23,717 bases of DNA from positions 1-23,717 of IMG/VR virus record IMGVR_UViG_3300042517_001013; one strand, written 5' to 3'. Shown in pieces: positions 7,242-13,219 of this stretch; positions within the stretch are counted from its first letter, which is position 1; the number at the start of each line of letters is the position of its first letter. The DNA comes from a virus. The position numbers and the translations under genes are program-made. The notes under the pieces are model-generated. The model was not told where the DNA came from. It saw only the letters and a program-made list of their open reading frames with translations, and searched no databases.

Positions 7242-7547
7242 ATGCAGAGTGGAATGGAGCGTTCGGTCGAGCCACGGGAGTTTGAACTTCCTCTTGAGCT
7301 TCAATTTGCCATGCGCAAAGCTGAACTCCAGTCCGAGGAAATGACTTGGGAAGAGTTGCGTTTTGCTTTGTTGAGTCTCTACCACCAACGTTTGATGGAG
7401 TGGCATGCCATCAAAGACATCATGGCGTCAGAAAACATTGAGATCGACTGGGATCATCCAACCGACCTCGAATTAGCAGAACTCGCCGCTGCCTGTGGAT
7501 ATCGCGACGACGACGAGGATGATGACGATGAACTTCAGCCCTTCTGA
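7242..7547 (+). CDS. NblA-like phycobilisome degradation protein with acidic tail
   Basis: A 101-aa protein. Residues 13-61 align by eye with NblA, the small adaptor that binds phycobilisomes and delivers them to Clp protease. Visible matches are FELPLELQF (family FxLSxEQQF), then MTWEELRFALLSLYHQRLMEWHAIKDIM (family M(S/T)xEExxxxLxxLYxQxxxxxxxxKxxL). Length and spacing of the two helices agree. NblA genes are known in phages of freshwater cyanobacteria such as Ma-LMM01, where they are thought to free amino acids or protect from excess light. Unlike normal NblA (about 55-65 aa), this one has a ~40-residue C-terminal extension ending in an Asp/Glu run (RDDDEDDDDELQPF). The start could also be ATG 7254. 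It overlaps the convergent gene by 13 bases. Identification rests on motif reading only. Confidence 0.6.
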   Translation: MQSGMERSVEPREFELPLELQFAMRKAELQSEEMTWEELRFALLSLYHQRLMEWHAIKDIMASENIEIDWDHPTDLELAELAAACGYRDDDEDDDDELQPF

Positions 7548-8026
7548 GCTTCGTCAAGTTGAATGAGGCGGTCCAGATACCACTGAGCTTTCTTCAGTGA
7601 TTCTGTTCCGCCTTTGTGGCGTTCACGCCAGGTGTACTTTAAATTGTTTCCCTTACAGTAACCACGGAATTCTTCGGCGGTTAAAGCTGCTTCAATGGCT
7701 TCAATGCATTCAATGCCGCCATCTGTGTAGTGAGCGGGGTGATTCACCACATCTTCTTGGGCCACAGGAGGCTTTTCTTTGGTGGCCCAGGGCACTGGGC
7801 AAACACCTCCAGGGCAGTCACTTACTTCATCTACCGGAGCAAACCACGACGTTTTGCTGACAGCATCCGTTCCTTCTCGTCCGGTTCCTCCAGTTCCAAC
7901 ACCAGCGTCCTTGGTTTCGGAGATGCTCCCATCGCCAAACCCTGCTCCATTGAGGGGATATAGCCCGTCATTCCAGGCCGTTGTCCCTCGAGATTCAACG
8001 GATTCCTTTCTAGCCCCTGCTCGCAT
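7535..8026 (-). CDS. DUF3310 family protein (T7 gp1.7-like)
   Basis: The C-terminal ~70 residues are a clear DUF3310 domain (PF11753): VNHPAHYTDGGIECIEAIEAA, EEFRGYCKGNNLKYTWRERHK, GGTESLKKAQWYLDRLIQLD. This family includes T7 gp1.7, reported as a nucleotide kinase acting on thymidylate. Residues 60-90 before it contain a Cys-Pro segment (DCPGGVCPVPW). The first ~55 residues overlap a different reading frame (7831-8175), are Gly/Ala-biased and look non-native. The only ATG in frame is at 8026. The true start may therefore be a later GTG, or the domain may be reached by frameshift from the overlapping frame. A role in nucleotide supply would agree with the dCTP deaminase nearby. Confidence 0.75.
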   Translation of the reverse strand: MRAGARKESVESRGTTAWNDGLYPLNGAGFGDGSISETKDAGVGTGGTGREGTDAVSKTSWFAPVDEVSDCPGGVCPVPWATKEKPPVAQEDVVNHPAHYTDGGIECIEAIEAALTAEEFRGYCKGNNLKYTWRERHKGGTESLKKAQWYLDRLIQLDEAQKG

Positions 8027-8175
8027 GCTACTAGACCGCGATTGTACATGTCATACAATGGTACATCATTTTGCTCGTTATCGAGAGGTGCGCCAAAATC
8101 TTCTTCATCAAGACAACGACATTTAACTTCGTCTTGTACAAAGGCGTCTAAGAAACCTGCAGCGGAATTCATCAC
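7831..8175 (-). CDS. 114-aa acidic protein overlapping the DUF3310 frame
   Basis: The frame runs from ATG 8175 to TAG at 7831-7833. It starts MMNSAAGFLDAFVQDEVK and contains CRCLDEEDFGAPLDNEQNDV and PRTLVLELEEPDEKERML, which read as normal charged protein sequence. Its last 196 bases lie inside the DUF3310 gene in the other frame. The DUF3310 frame is -1 relative to it. Near the end the message reads GCA AAA CGT, where a Lys tRNA could slip back by one base. No family is recognised. It could be a free-standing upstream gene or the real N-terminus of the DUF3310 protein. Confidence 0.55.
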   Translation of the reverse strand: MMNSAAGFLDAFVQDEVKCRCLDEEDFGAPLDNEQNDVPLYDMYNRGLVACEQGLERNPLNLEGQRPGMTGYIPSMEQGLAMGASPKPRTLVLELEEPDEKERMLSAKRRGLLR

Positions 8176-8189
8176 GGCTTTAATCGATT

Positions 8190-8195
8190 TAGTCC
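8190..8195 (+). promoter_or_regulatory. -10-like box TAGTCC upstream of the 108-aa gene
   Basis: TTAGTCC (8189-8195) is 15 bases before ATG 8211, in a 35-base gap between divergent genes. It is a weaker relative of the TTAGAAT boxes and close to TTAGTCT at 11022. TACAAT at 8199-8204 is an alternative but is only six bases from the start codon. Confidence 0.25.
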
Positions 8196-8210
8196 TTTTA
8201 CAATGATAAG

Positions 8211-8537
8211 ATGGCTAACCGATTTAGACCTACTTACGATCCAGGCGTCGACTCTGGTACTTCTGGAGCTGAGGTATCAGATCTTAATCCGGAACAGGCA
8301 TATGACACTGACTTGCGACGTATTGATGAAGATGCCCGTGGCTCTACTGCATCCGTTAATCGTCAGCAAGGTCGTGTAGCTAAATTCATGCGTGCCGCAA
8401 AAACCGCTGGTGAATACCAAAAACGCAACTTAGTGCGTGAACCAACCAGTGCAACGGCAGGTGATTCGGGTGGGCGTGCCGGATCTATTGGCTACGCCCG
8501 TAAACCGAAAGAGCAGTTTGGTAAAGCCTTTGGTTAA
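8211..8537 (+). CDS. Hypothetical 108-aa hydrophilic protein
   Basis: The sequence is Gly-, Arg- and Asp-rich with no membrane segment (starts MANRFRPTYDPGVDSGTSG; ends GYARKPKEQFGKAFG). The middle (DTDLRRIDEDARGSTASVNRQQGRVAKFMRAAKT) is likely helical. It lies alone between two minus-strand genes, and its stop codon overlaps the stop of dCTP deaminase by four bases. No family recognised; the composition would suit a small disordered virion or scaffold protein, but that is a guess. Confidence 0.6.
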   Translation: MANRFRPTYDPGVDSGTSGAEVSDLNPEQAYDTDLRRIDEDARGSTASVNRQQGRVAKFMRAAKTAGEYQKRNLVREPTSATAGDSGGRAGSIGYARKPKEQFGKAFG

Positions 8538-9121
8538 ACCTGAGAAAAGACCACGTTGTTTGGTTGGTCTTGGTACTTACCCTTCCGATCTTGGTACGTG
8601 GTATGACAAGGATTACCACGATAGAAGAGCAGTTGCGTAATCCCTTCATTTGCATAGATGCGATTGAAGAGCCCAGTGCAATTACTGATTTCAAGCGTCA
8701 AGTAACCTTCCCATCCACTTTCGGCTGGCGTAATGTTGACCAGGATACCTGAACGTGCGTAAGTAGATTTACCAACGGCAACGACGGTGACATCACGAGG
8801 AAGCTTCAGACGTTCTTGAGCAACGCCAAGACAATAGCCATACGGAGGAAGTAAGAAATACTGACCGCGTTCATCCTCCAGAAGATCTGCAGGTTTCAGG
8901 ATGTCAGGATCAAAGTTCTTTGGATCACAATCACCAGCTTGTACCTTGCCAAAGATCAGGCATTGTGCAGGAGACAAACGGATGTCATAGCCGTAAGAGC
9001 TAAGACCATAGCTAAGAAGCTTGCGTCCATCTTCTTTGTTGACCAAATGATCCACAAAGGGTTCGATCATCTGGTCGTCTTCCGCCAGTTGCTTGATCTC
9101 CCAGTCGGCCAGGACGCTCAT
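8534..9121 (-). CDS. dcd: dCTP deaminase
   Basis: A 195-aa enzyme, close to the ~190 aa usual for Dcd, that converts dCTP to dUTP and ammonia and so feeds dTTP synthesis. Family signatures are in order: LSSYGYDIRLS (40-50), LLPPYGYCLGVAQERLKLP (90-108), GKSTYARSGILV (117-128), and TPAESGWEGYLTLEISN (131-147). S119, R123 and E144 correspond to E. coli S111, R115 and the catalytic E138. The C-terminus (GKYQDQPNNVVFSQV) matches the usual GKYQ ending that closes over the site. Start is ATG 9121 with AGGGA a few bases upstream. It is 33 bases downstream of the Dam-like gene in the same direction, separated by an inverted repeat. A bifunctional deaminase/dUTPase cannot be excluded. Confidence 0.9.
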   Translation of the reverse strand: MSVLADWEIKQLAEDDQMIEPFVDHLVNKEDGRKLLSYGLSSYGYDIRLSPAQCLIFGKVQAGDCDPKNFDPDILKPADLLEDERGQYFLLPPYGYCLGVAQERLKLPRDVTVVAVGKSTYARSGILVNITPAESGWEGYLTLEISNCTGLFNRIYANEGITQLLFYRGNPCHTTYQDRKGKYQDQPNNVVFSQV

Positions 9122-9128
9122 AAATCCC

Positions 9129-9159
9129 TGTAATCGTCCTTCAGTCTACAGAGATTACA
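9129..9159. repeat. Inverted repeat TGTAATC/GATTACA between Dam-like and dcd genes
   Basis: TGTAATC (9129-9135) and GATTACA (9153-9159) are perfect inverted copies 17 bases apart. The right arm covers the stop codon of the Dam-like gene and the left arm lies just upstream of dcd. No T-run follows, so it is not a standard terminator. It could be an operator or an RNA hairpin. Confidence 0.35.
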
Positions 9160-9751
9160 CAAGAAGGTGTCCGCGCTCCCCATAAATTTTTACGAAAGAA
9201 TCCACGGCATCACCAGAGGAATCCTGTGGTGGCAGGTACACAAGAAATGAGGTGCATGTGCGTTTCCTGTTTACCTCTCCGTCTTTGTGGCACATGACAT
9301 AAGGTGCACTTCGTAAAATGCACATCGGAAACTTAAAGATCTTGGGCTCGTAACGAATCATGTCAGGGCAGTTGCTGAAATAAAGACCTTGCTTTATTTC
9401 TTTTGAAAGCCATGCATGGTACATTCTGCGGAACCAAACGGCATGGGACGATGTCAGGGTCAACGAAGAAGCCCTTGTCATCTTCCATTTTTCATGCTTT
9501 TGATCCCAAAAGTAGGCACCCGCTGGTGGAAACAGGTAACAACTTCCGTGCCATTGTTGTGCATTCAAGCCATCATCCGTTGGTGTGTAATAGTTCTCTG
9601 CTTCGATATACTCATTGGCAACTTTGGAACTAGCCACATCAAGAGTGATGCCACCCAACAGCTCGTTGGCAGCAAGTACCAAGTCTTTATTGGTGATTAA
9701 CTCGACACCTTCATTGCGAGCTGCAACGCCACGTACGCCTTTTTCAGCCAT
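9155..9751 (-). CDS. Phage Dam-like N6-adenine methyltransferase homologue, probably degenerate
   Basis: A 198-aa protein with the fold signature of the phage DNA N-6-adenine-methyltransferase family (PF05869): NEGVELITNKDLVLAANELL, GGITLDVASS, then YYTPTDDGLNAQQWHGSCYL. Where active members carry NPPY, the catalytic and base-contacting motif, this one reads FPPAGAYFWD, so two of four residues are replaced. The following LSSHAVWFRRMY and SNCPDMIRYEPKIFKFPMCIL segments keep the family's later order. I recall the FPPxG version in other cyanophages, which would point to a conserved non-methylating role and not to a fresh mutation; this is memory, not a search. It is last in an overlapping run of four genes (10998 to 9155). 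The stop codon of the previous gene and this ATG share one base (9751). Confidence 0.65.
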   Translation of the reverse strand: MAEKGVRGVAARNEGVELITNKDLVLAANELLGGITLDVASSKVANEYIEAENYYTPTDDGLNAQQWHGSCYLFPPAGAYFWDQKHEKWKMTRASSLTLTSSHAVWFRRMYHAWLSKEIKQGLYFSNCPDMIRYEPKIFKFPMCILRSAPYVMCHKDGEVNRKRTCTSFLVYLPPQDSSGDAVDSFVKIYGERGHLLV

Positions 9752-10134
9752 TACTCTGCAGTCTTGTTGTAATCAATCTCGAAATAACGCATACCTTCAT
9801 CATCATTGATGATATAACCTGCTTTTTCCGTTGGATCGATCTTTTGTGCTGCTCCAAGGATGCGCCTAAAAGTTTCAGCTAGATCACCGTCGTTATTCCG
9901 CTCACAATCTTCTTGCGCCGCATGGAGCTCTTTTAAAGTCCAAAAGAACATAGAGCGTTTTTTGTTGCGTGGCTGGAACACCATGACACCTGGGCCTTCA
10001 ATCTCCCACATCTTGCAGTATTGCTCGCCCATATCACCAAGAATTAACTTGATTGTTGCATCAAGCATCTTGGCTTTTTTTTCATCAAGCTCTGGTCCAA
10101 TCACAGAAGCAATTAGTTTTTCACGTCGATCCAT
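9751..10134 (-). CDS. Hypothetical 127-aa protein
   Basis: The sequence begins MDRREKLIASVIGPELDEKKAKMLD with a helical N-terminus. The middle has a hydrophobic, beta-type stretch (YCKMWEIEGPGVMVFQPRNKKRSMFFW), then helices (LKELHAAQEDCER). It ends with a short beta segment (GYIINDDEGMRYFEID). No catalytic motif is recognised. Its ATG lies inside the end of the preceding 155-aa gene (14-base overlap) and its stop shares a base with the Dam-like start, so translation of the three is coupled. The context suggests an accessory to DNA metabolism or regulation. Confidence 0.65.
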   Translation of the reverse strand: MDRREKLIASVIGPELDEKKAKMLDATIKLILGDMGEQYCKMWEIEGPGVMVFQPRNKKRSMFFWTLKELHAAQEDCERNNDGDLAETFRRILGAAQKIDPTEKAGYIINDDEGMRYFEIDYNKTAE

Positions 10135-10588
10135 CTTTTAACAATCCTTGTCGGTGTAATGATTCCAGGAGCTTAGGCGTTGGTTGGTACAGTACAACCA
10201 ATTTGCCTAGTACTCCACGTTTTTTAACAAGTTTTCCGTTTTCATCCCTTACCTTATCAAATTCTCCAGACCGGATAAGGTATTCAGCCACGCAACGTAA
10301 CCTTCGTTTCAAAGGCAGTTCTGCTTGGGGGAATTTGCCGCAGATTGTATCTGCGTTCAGATCATGGAATGCAAGACGTAATCGATTGGCAAGAGTCATA
10401 CCAGAATTGGCGTCCTCTTCTTCGTAGTTTTTTAGGTTTTCTAGGTACCTGCGCAGGCAGCCATCATCAAATGATCCAATGGGTGGCAAGAACATCTCCA
10501 CTTGTCTGATCAACGATTCGGGCAGCATTTCCTCATGGTTCTCAACCGTTACAGAACCAAGATCAATTCCCTGGAAACGATGAGCCAT
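10121..10588 (-). CDS. Hypothetical 155-aa protein, possible winged-helix C-terminus
   Basis: The protein is mostly helical and charged. The C-terminal 70 residues (LPLKRRLRCVAEYLIRSGEFDKVRD, then GVLGKLVVLYQPTPKLLESL) have the helix-helix-strand-wing pattern of a winged-helix domain, including a basic turn KLVKKR in the wing position. That would fit a DNA-binding partner for the helix-turn-helix protein encoded directly upstream. The ATG overlaps the upstream stop by one base (TAATG at 10588). The first 50 residues (MAHRFQGIDLGSVTVENHEEML) give no clue. Winged helix is inferred from pattern only. Confidence 0.6.
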   Translation of the reverse strand: MAHRFQGIDLGSVTVENHEEMLPESLIRQVEMFLPPIGSFDDGCLRRYLENLKNYEEEDANSGMTLANRLRLAFHDLNADTICGKFPQAELPLKRRLRCVAEYLIRSGEFDKVRDENGKLVKKRGVLGKLVVLYQPTPKLLESLHRQGLLKDGST

Positions 10589-10998
10589 TATTCAAGGAAG
10601 CCCCGATTGTTTTTGTATTGGTCATAATGTGCCCGTAGATTTTTTAAATCCAGGTTTTCGTTCTTGGCAAAGGATTGGATCAGTCGATTCCAAGGGATCC
10701 GGAGGACTGCTTTGCGGTGTACATCAGGAGAAACATTGACATAATGGATGCCCTCTACCCAGCCTTTATCTGGGGTTTTTCTTCCGATAGAAATCCAGTT
10801 ACGGATGGTTTGGTCTGAGACGCCCAGGCGTTTACCACATTCTTCTGTCGAGATGTACTCATCGGCAAAAGCCTCTGGATTTAATGCGTCCGTTTCCCCA
10901 GTTGAATAACGGCTGTGCCACATCGAACCAAGGATATTCTTAATGCCTTTTAGCTCGTACGCAATATCCTCTAAGCTTTTGCGTAGTCCGTACTGCAT
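10588..10998 (-). CDS. Helix-turn-helix regulator, 136 aa
   Basis: With start ATG 10998 the protein is 136 aa. AAAGGA lies eight bases upstream of this ATG, making it a better start than 11007 or 11091. The N-terminal ~30 residues are a helix (KSLEDIAYELKGIKNIL). EYISTEECGKRLGVSDQTIRNWISIGRKTPDKGW reads as a MerR/excisionase-type helix-turn-helix with turn at GVS and a recognition helix QTIRNWI. A basic C-terminus (LRAHYDQYKNNRGFLE) follows. It leads an overlapping operon (155-aa, 127-aa, Dam-like, dcd) and is divergent from the membrane-protein gene at 11050, so it may control one or both. Ligand and operator are unknown. Confidence 0.7.
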   Translation of the reverse strand: MQYGLRKSLEDIAYELKGIKNILGSMWHSRYSTGETDALNPEAFADEYISTEECGKRLGVSDQTIRNWISIGRKTPDKGWVEGIHYVNVSPDVHRKAVLRIPWNRLIQSFAKNENLDLKNLRAHYDQYKNNRGFLE

Positions 10999-11022
10999 AC
11001 TGCACATCCTTTGTTTATATGT

Positions 11023-11028
11023 TAGTCT
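11023..11028 (+). promoter_or_regulatory. -10-like box TAGTCT upstream of the membrane-protein gene
   Basis: TTAGTCT (11022-11028) lies 21 bases before ATG 11050, the usual spacing in this window. The 51-base divergent gap also holds ATATAAA on the minus strand, which may serve the helix-turn-helix operon. Confidence 0.35.
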
Positions 11029-11049
11029 TTGGGAAAACAATTTGCGACC

Positions 11050-11349
11050 ATGGAAGAGCAGATTCCCCCTAGTCAGCCACCAATGCCCCAAACACTAGAA
11101 GGGCAGATCACACCTGAGATGCTTGCGCAGATGAAGACTAGGGCACGTGAGCTTGCCATTCAACAAACCATTGCACAGCAAGCAGTAATTCCACAACAGC
11201 AACCTCAGGTTGTTTATGTGCGACGCAATTTAACAGTCGCTGAAATTCTGTTGGTTATCCTGCTTTCCTGCGGGATTGTCACAGGAATCCAATGGTCCTG
11301 GAACATTGTAACGAATGTTTTGCCACGTGTTGAGATTAAGGTGCGCTAA
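11050..11349 (+). CDS. Small single-pass membrane protein, 99 aa
   Basis: ATG 11050 is preferred over an upstream TTG at 11029. The first ~60 residues are Gln/Pro-rich and polar (MEEQIPPSQPPMPQT; IQQTIAQQAVIPQQQPQ). Then VRRNLTVAEILLVILLSCGIVTGIQWSWNIV (about 57-87) gives one strong transmembrane helix preceded by two arginines. Only about 12 residues follow, ending in basic VEIKVR. Candidates are a holin-like or spanin-like factor or a small virion membrane protein. A holin usually has two or three helices, so the role is open. No lysis gene is adjacent: the nearest hydrolases are 4-6 kb away. Confidence 0.6.
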   Translation: MEEQIPPSQPPMPQTLEGQITPEMLAQMKTRARELAIQQTIAQQAVIPQQQPQVVYVRRNLTVAEILLVILLSCGIVTGIQWSWNIVTNVLPRVEIKVR

Positions 11350-11360
11350 ATAAGCCCATT

Positions 11361-11366
11361 TATAAT
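11361..11366 (+). promoter_or_regulatory. -10 box TATAAT upstream of the first tail fibre
   Basis: A perfect TATAAT (11361-11366) starts 11 bases after the stop of the membrane-protein gene and ends 26 bases before the GTG at 11393. It is the only exact consensus among the boxes. No convincing -35 element is seen. Confidence 0.5.
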
Positions 11367-11392
11367 GAAGAGAAAGCTTGAGAAATAAGTAG

Positions 11393-13183
11393 GTGTCAAA
11401 CCGTAGGATCAGTGAATTCCCTGCCATCAGTGGGGGCGAGATCGATGAACAGGACCTGCTAACGCTCGTCCATGTCTTCGAGGTTGACCCCACTTTACGC
11501 AACAAAAAAATTACCTTTACTCAATTCAAAGAATATCTTAATGAGTATTACGCACCTGCCAGTGGCGCAACCTTCAGTGGTAACGTCACAATCTCAGGGA
11601 ACCTAACGGTTTCTGGCACTAGCTCATTCAATTCAATTACAGCTTCTGGATCTAGTACATTCAGTGGCATTGTAGTTCAAAATAATGCGGTTATTAGTGG
11701 TACCGTCAGTGGTCTGACCATTACCGGAACCAACGTACAAGGCACCAATGTCAACGCAGTCACTGCCACGGTTACGACCGCAACAGGTACGACAAGTGCT
11801 TTTACGTCTGGCGTTTATCAAAACCTATCAGGTGCCACGATTACAGGTGGTATTGTCCGCTCGCCATCTGGTGTATTCACAAATCTGAGCGGTGTCACAA
11901 TCACTGGTACTACCGTCGCAGCAACCACAGGTACGTTCCAGGTCCTTGGTACGCCTGTACTGGATGTAAACGGTAATCTTTCCGTTGCTAGCGGACTGAC
12001 GGTTACTGGCACTGCTCAATTTAGTAACGGTGTTCAGGTCACAGGAACATTATCTGGAACAACAGTAACTGGATCTACGGCACAATTCACAAGTGTCACT
12101 GGTGTATCGGGTGTTTTCACAACACAGTTATCTGGCGCAACCATTACCGGAAATACGGTACAAACTGCTAATCTCACAGGTGTTTCCGGTACTTTCACAA
12201 CCAGGGTTTCTGGTGCAACCGTAACAGGCAATACGGGTGCCTTTGGTAACGTCTCTGGTATCTCTGGTGTTTTTACACAGTTCCTTTCGGGTGCAGTCAT
12301 TACTGGTGACACCGGACAATACACAACACTGACTGGTGTATCCGGTACATTCACCAGAGTTTCTGGTGCAACAGTCACTGGTAACACAGTTGCCGCAACG
12401 ATTGTTTCTGGTGTATCCGGTGTCTTTACTAGTCAGTTATCGGCCACCACAATTACCGGTGCCTCAGGTGTTTTTACAAACCTGACGAGTACGTCCGGGA
12501 CATTTACCACTCAAGTTTCAGGCGCAACCGTTACCGGTAACATTGGTACTTTTACTTCCCTGACGGGAGCAACCGGTACATTTACCACACATGTTTCCGG
12601 TCTGCTTGTCACAGGAGACACTGGCAGTTTCACGAATCTGACCGGTATCGCAGGCGTTTTCACCACCAGTGTTTCTGGGGCCACAATCACTGGTAATACG
12701 ATCCAAGGTACGTCTGGCGTCTTTACCAATCTTAGTGGTACGACGTACACAGGAACAACAGTCAATGCAACGACAGGTATTTTCCAAACACTTGCGGCAA
12801 TTAACCTTGCTTTTACTAACACGACAGTATCAGGTGACCTTAATGTCCTTGGTTCTGGTTTTTTTGCTTCTGGTGTTCAGATTACCGGTACCCTTAGTGG
12901 CACAACAATTACAGGTACTACGGTTCAAGCAGTCACAACCTCCGCAACAACTGGGACATTTATTTCATTAACAGGAACAACAACCACAGGTGTTACTGCA
13001 ACATTTACAACTGTTTCTGGTGTAACAGTTACTGGTGCAACCGGTACGTTTACAAACATCACTGGGAGCACGCTTAGGATAACCACGCCATCTGGCGCAA
13101 CGCCTGCCATTGTGTGTTCTGGCGTTGTTTCCGGTAGCGCAAGTGGGTTTGTAATCCAAGGTCCACTAATCATTCTTCCGTAA
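11393..13183 (+). CDS. Tail fibre protein with tandem 26-residue repeats, 596 aa
   Basis: A fibrous virion protein for host contact. Residues 1-52 (SNRRISEFPAISGGEIDEQDLLTL, then FEVDPTLRNKKITFTQFKEYL) form a globular head that resembles the virion-attachment part of cyanophage fibres. The rest is almost only Gly, Ser, Thr, Val, Ala, Phe and Asn: a predicted beta-helix of motifs such as SGTFTTxVSGATVTGNT. Seven units of 26 residues (one of 25) are tandem at 239-419. The last ~100 residues shift to ATFTTVSGVTVTG and end SGFVIQGPLIILP. Start is GTG at 11393, since no ATG precedes the conserved head. The next gene, 36 bases on, is a second fibre with similar motifs. Host receptor unknown. Confidence 0.8.
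   Translation: MSNRRISEFPAISGGEIDEQDLLTLVHVFEVDPTLRNKKITFTQFKEYLNEYYAPASGATFSGNVTISGNLTVSGTSSFNSITASGSSTFSGIVVQNNAVISGTVSGLTITGTNVQGTNVNAVTATVTTATGTTSAFTSGVYQNLSGATITGGIVRSPSGVFTNLSGVTITGTTVAATTGTFQVLGTPVLDVNGNLSVASGLTVTGTAQFSNGVQVTGTLSGTTVTGSTAQFTSVTGVSGVFTTQLSGATITGNTVQTANLTGVSGTFTTRVSGATVTGNTGAFGNVSGISGVFTQFLSGAVITGDTGQYTTLTGVSGTFTRVSGATVTGNTVAATIVSGVSGVFTSQLSATTITGASGVFTNLTSTSGTFTTQVSGATVTGNIGTFTSLTGATGTFTTHVSGLLVTGDTGSFTNLTGIAGVFTTSVSGATITGNTIQGTSGVFTNLSGTTYTGTTVNATTGIFQTLAAINLAFTNTTVSGDLNVLGSGFFASGVQITGTLSGTTITGTTVQAVTTSATTGTFISLTGTTTTGVTATFTTVSGVTVTGATGTFTNITGSTLRITTPSGATPAIVCSGVVSGSASGFVIQGPLIILP
12107..12649 (+). repeat. Seven tandem 78-base units in the fibre gene
   Basis: Residues 239-419 of the fibre divide into seven units with the pattern SG(T/V)FTTxVSGATVTGNTxxFTxLTGV. 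Six are 26 residues long; the fourth is 25 (SGTFTRVSG, one residue missing in front of R). The DNA copies are diverged in third positions, so they are old duplications held by protein selection. Units 1, 3 and 5 start SGVF and units 2, 4 and 6 start SGTF, suggesting a two-unit (52-residue) higher-order period. Confidence 0.75.
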
Positions 13184-13193
13184 TTTTCTCGGC

Positions 13194-13199
13194 TAAAAT
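13194..13199 (+). promoter_or_regulatory. -10-like box TAAAAT between the two fibre genes
   Basis: TAAAAT (13194-13199) lies in the 36-base gap, 20 bases before ATG 13220. It would allow the second fibre to be expressed independently. Confidence 0.4.
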
Positions 13200-13219
13200 A
13201 AACAAAAAGAGACAACAAA

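Noticed and set aside
7597-8126. Several + frames of 77-115 aa opposite the DUF3310 region
   Set aside because: The DUF3310 motif on the minus strand is clear and the + frames are rich in chance Pro/Ser/Cys sequence.
11818-13218. Many minus-strand frames over the fibre gene (TVAPETLVVKTPDTPV type)
   Set aside because: They are the mirror image of the Thr/Gly/Ser repeats on the + strand; low-complexity shadows.
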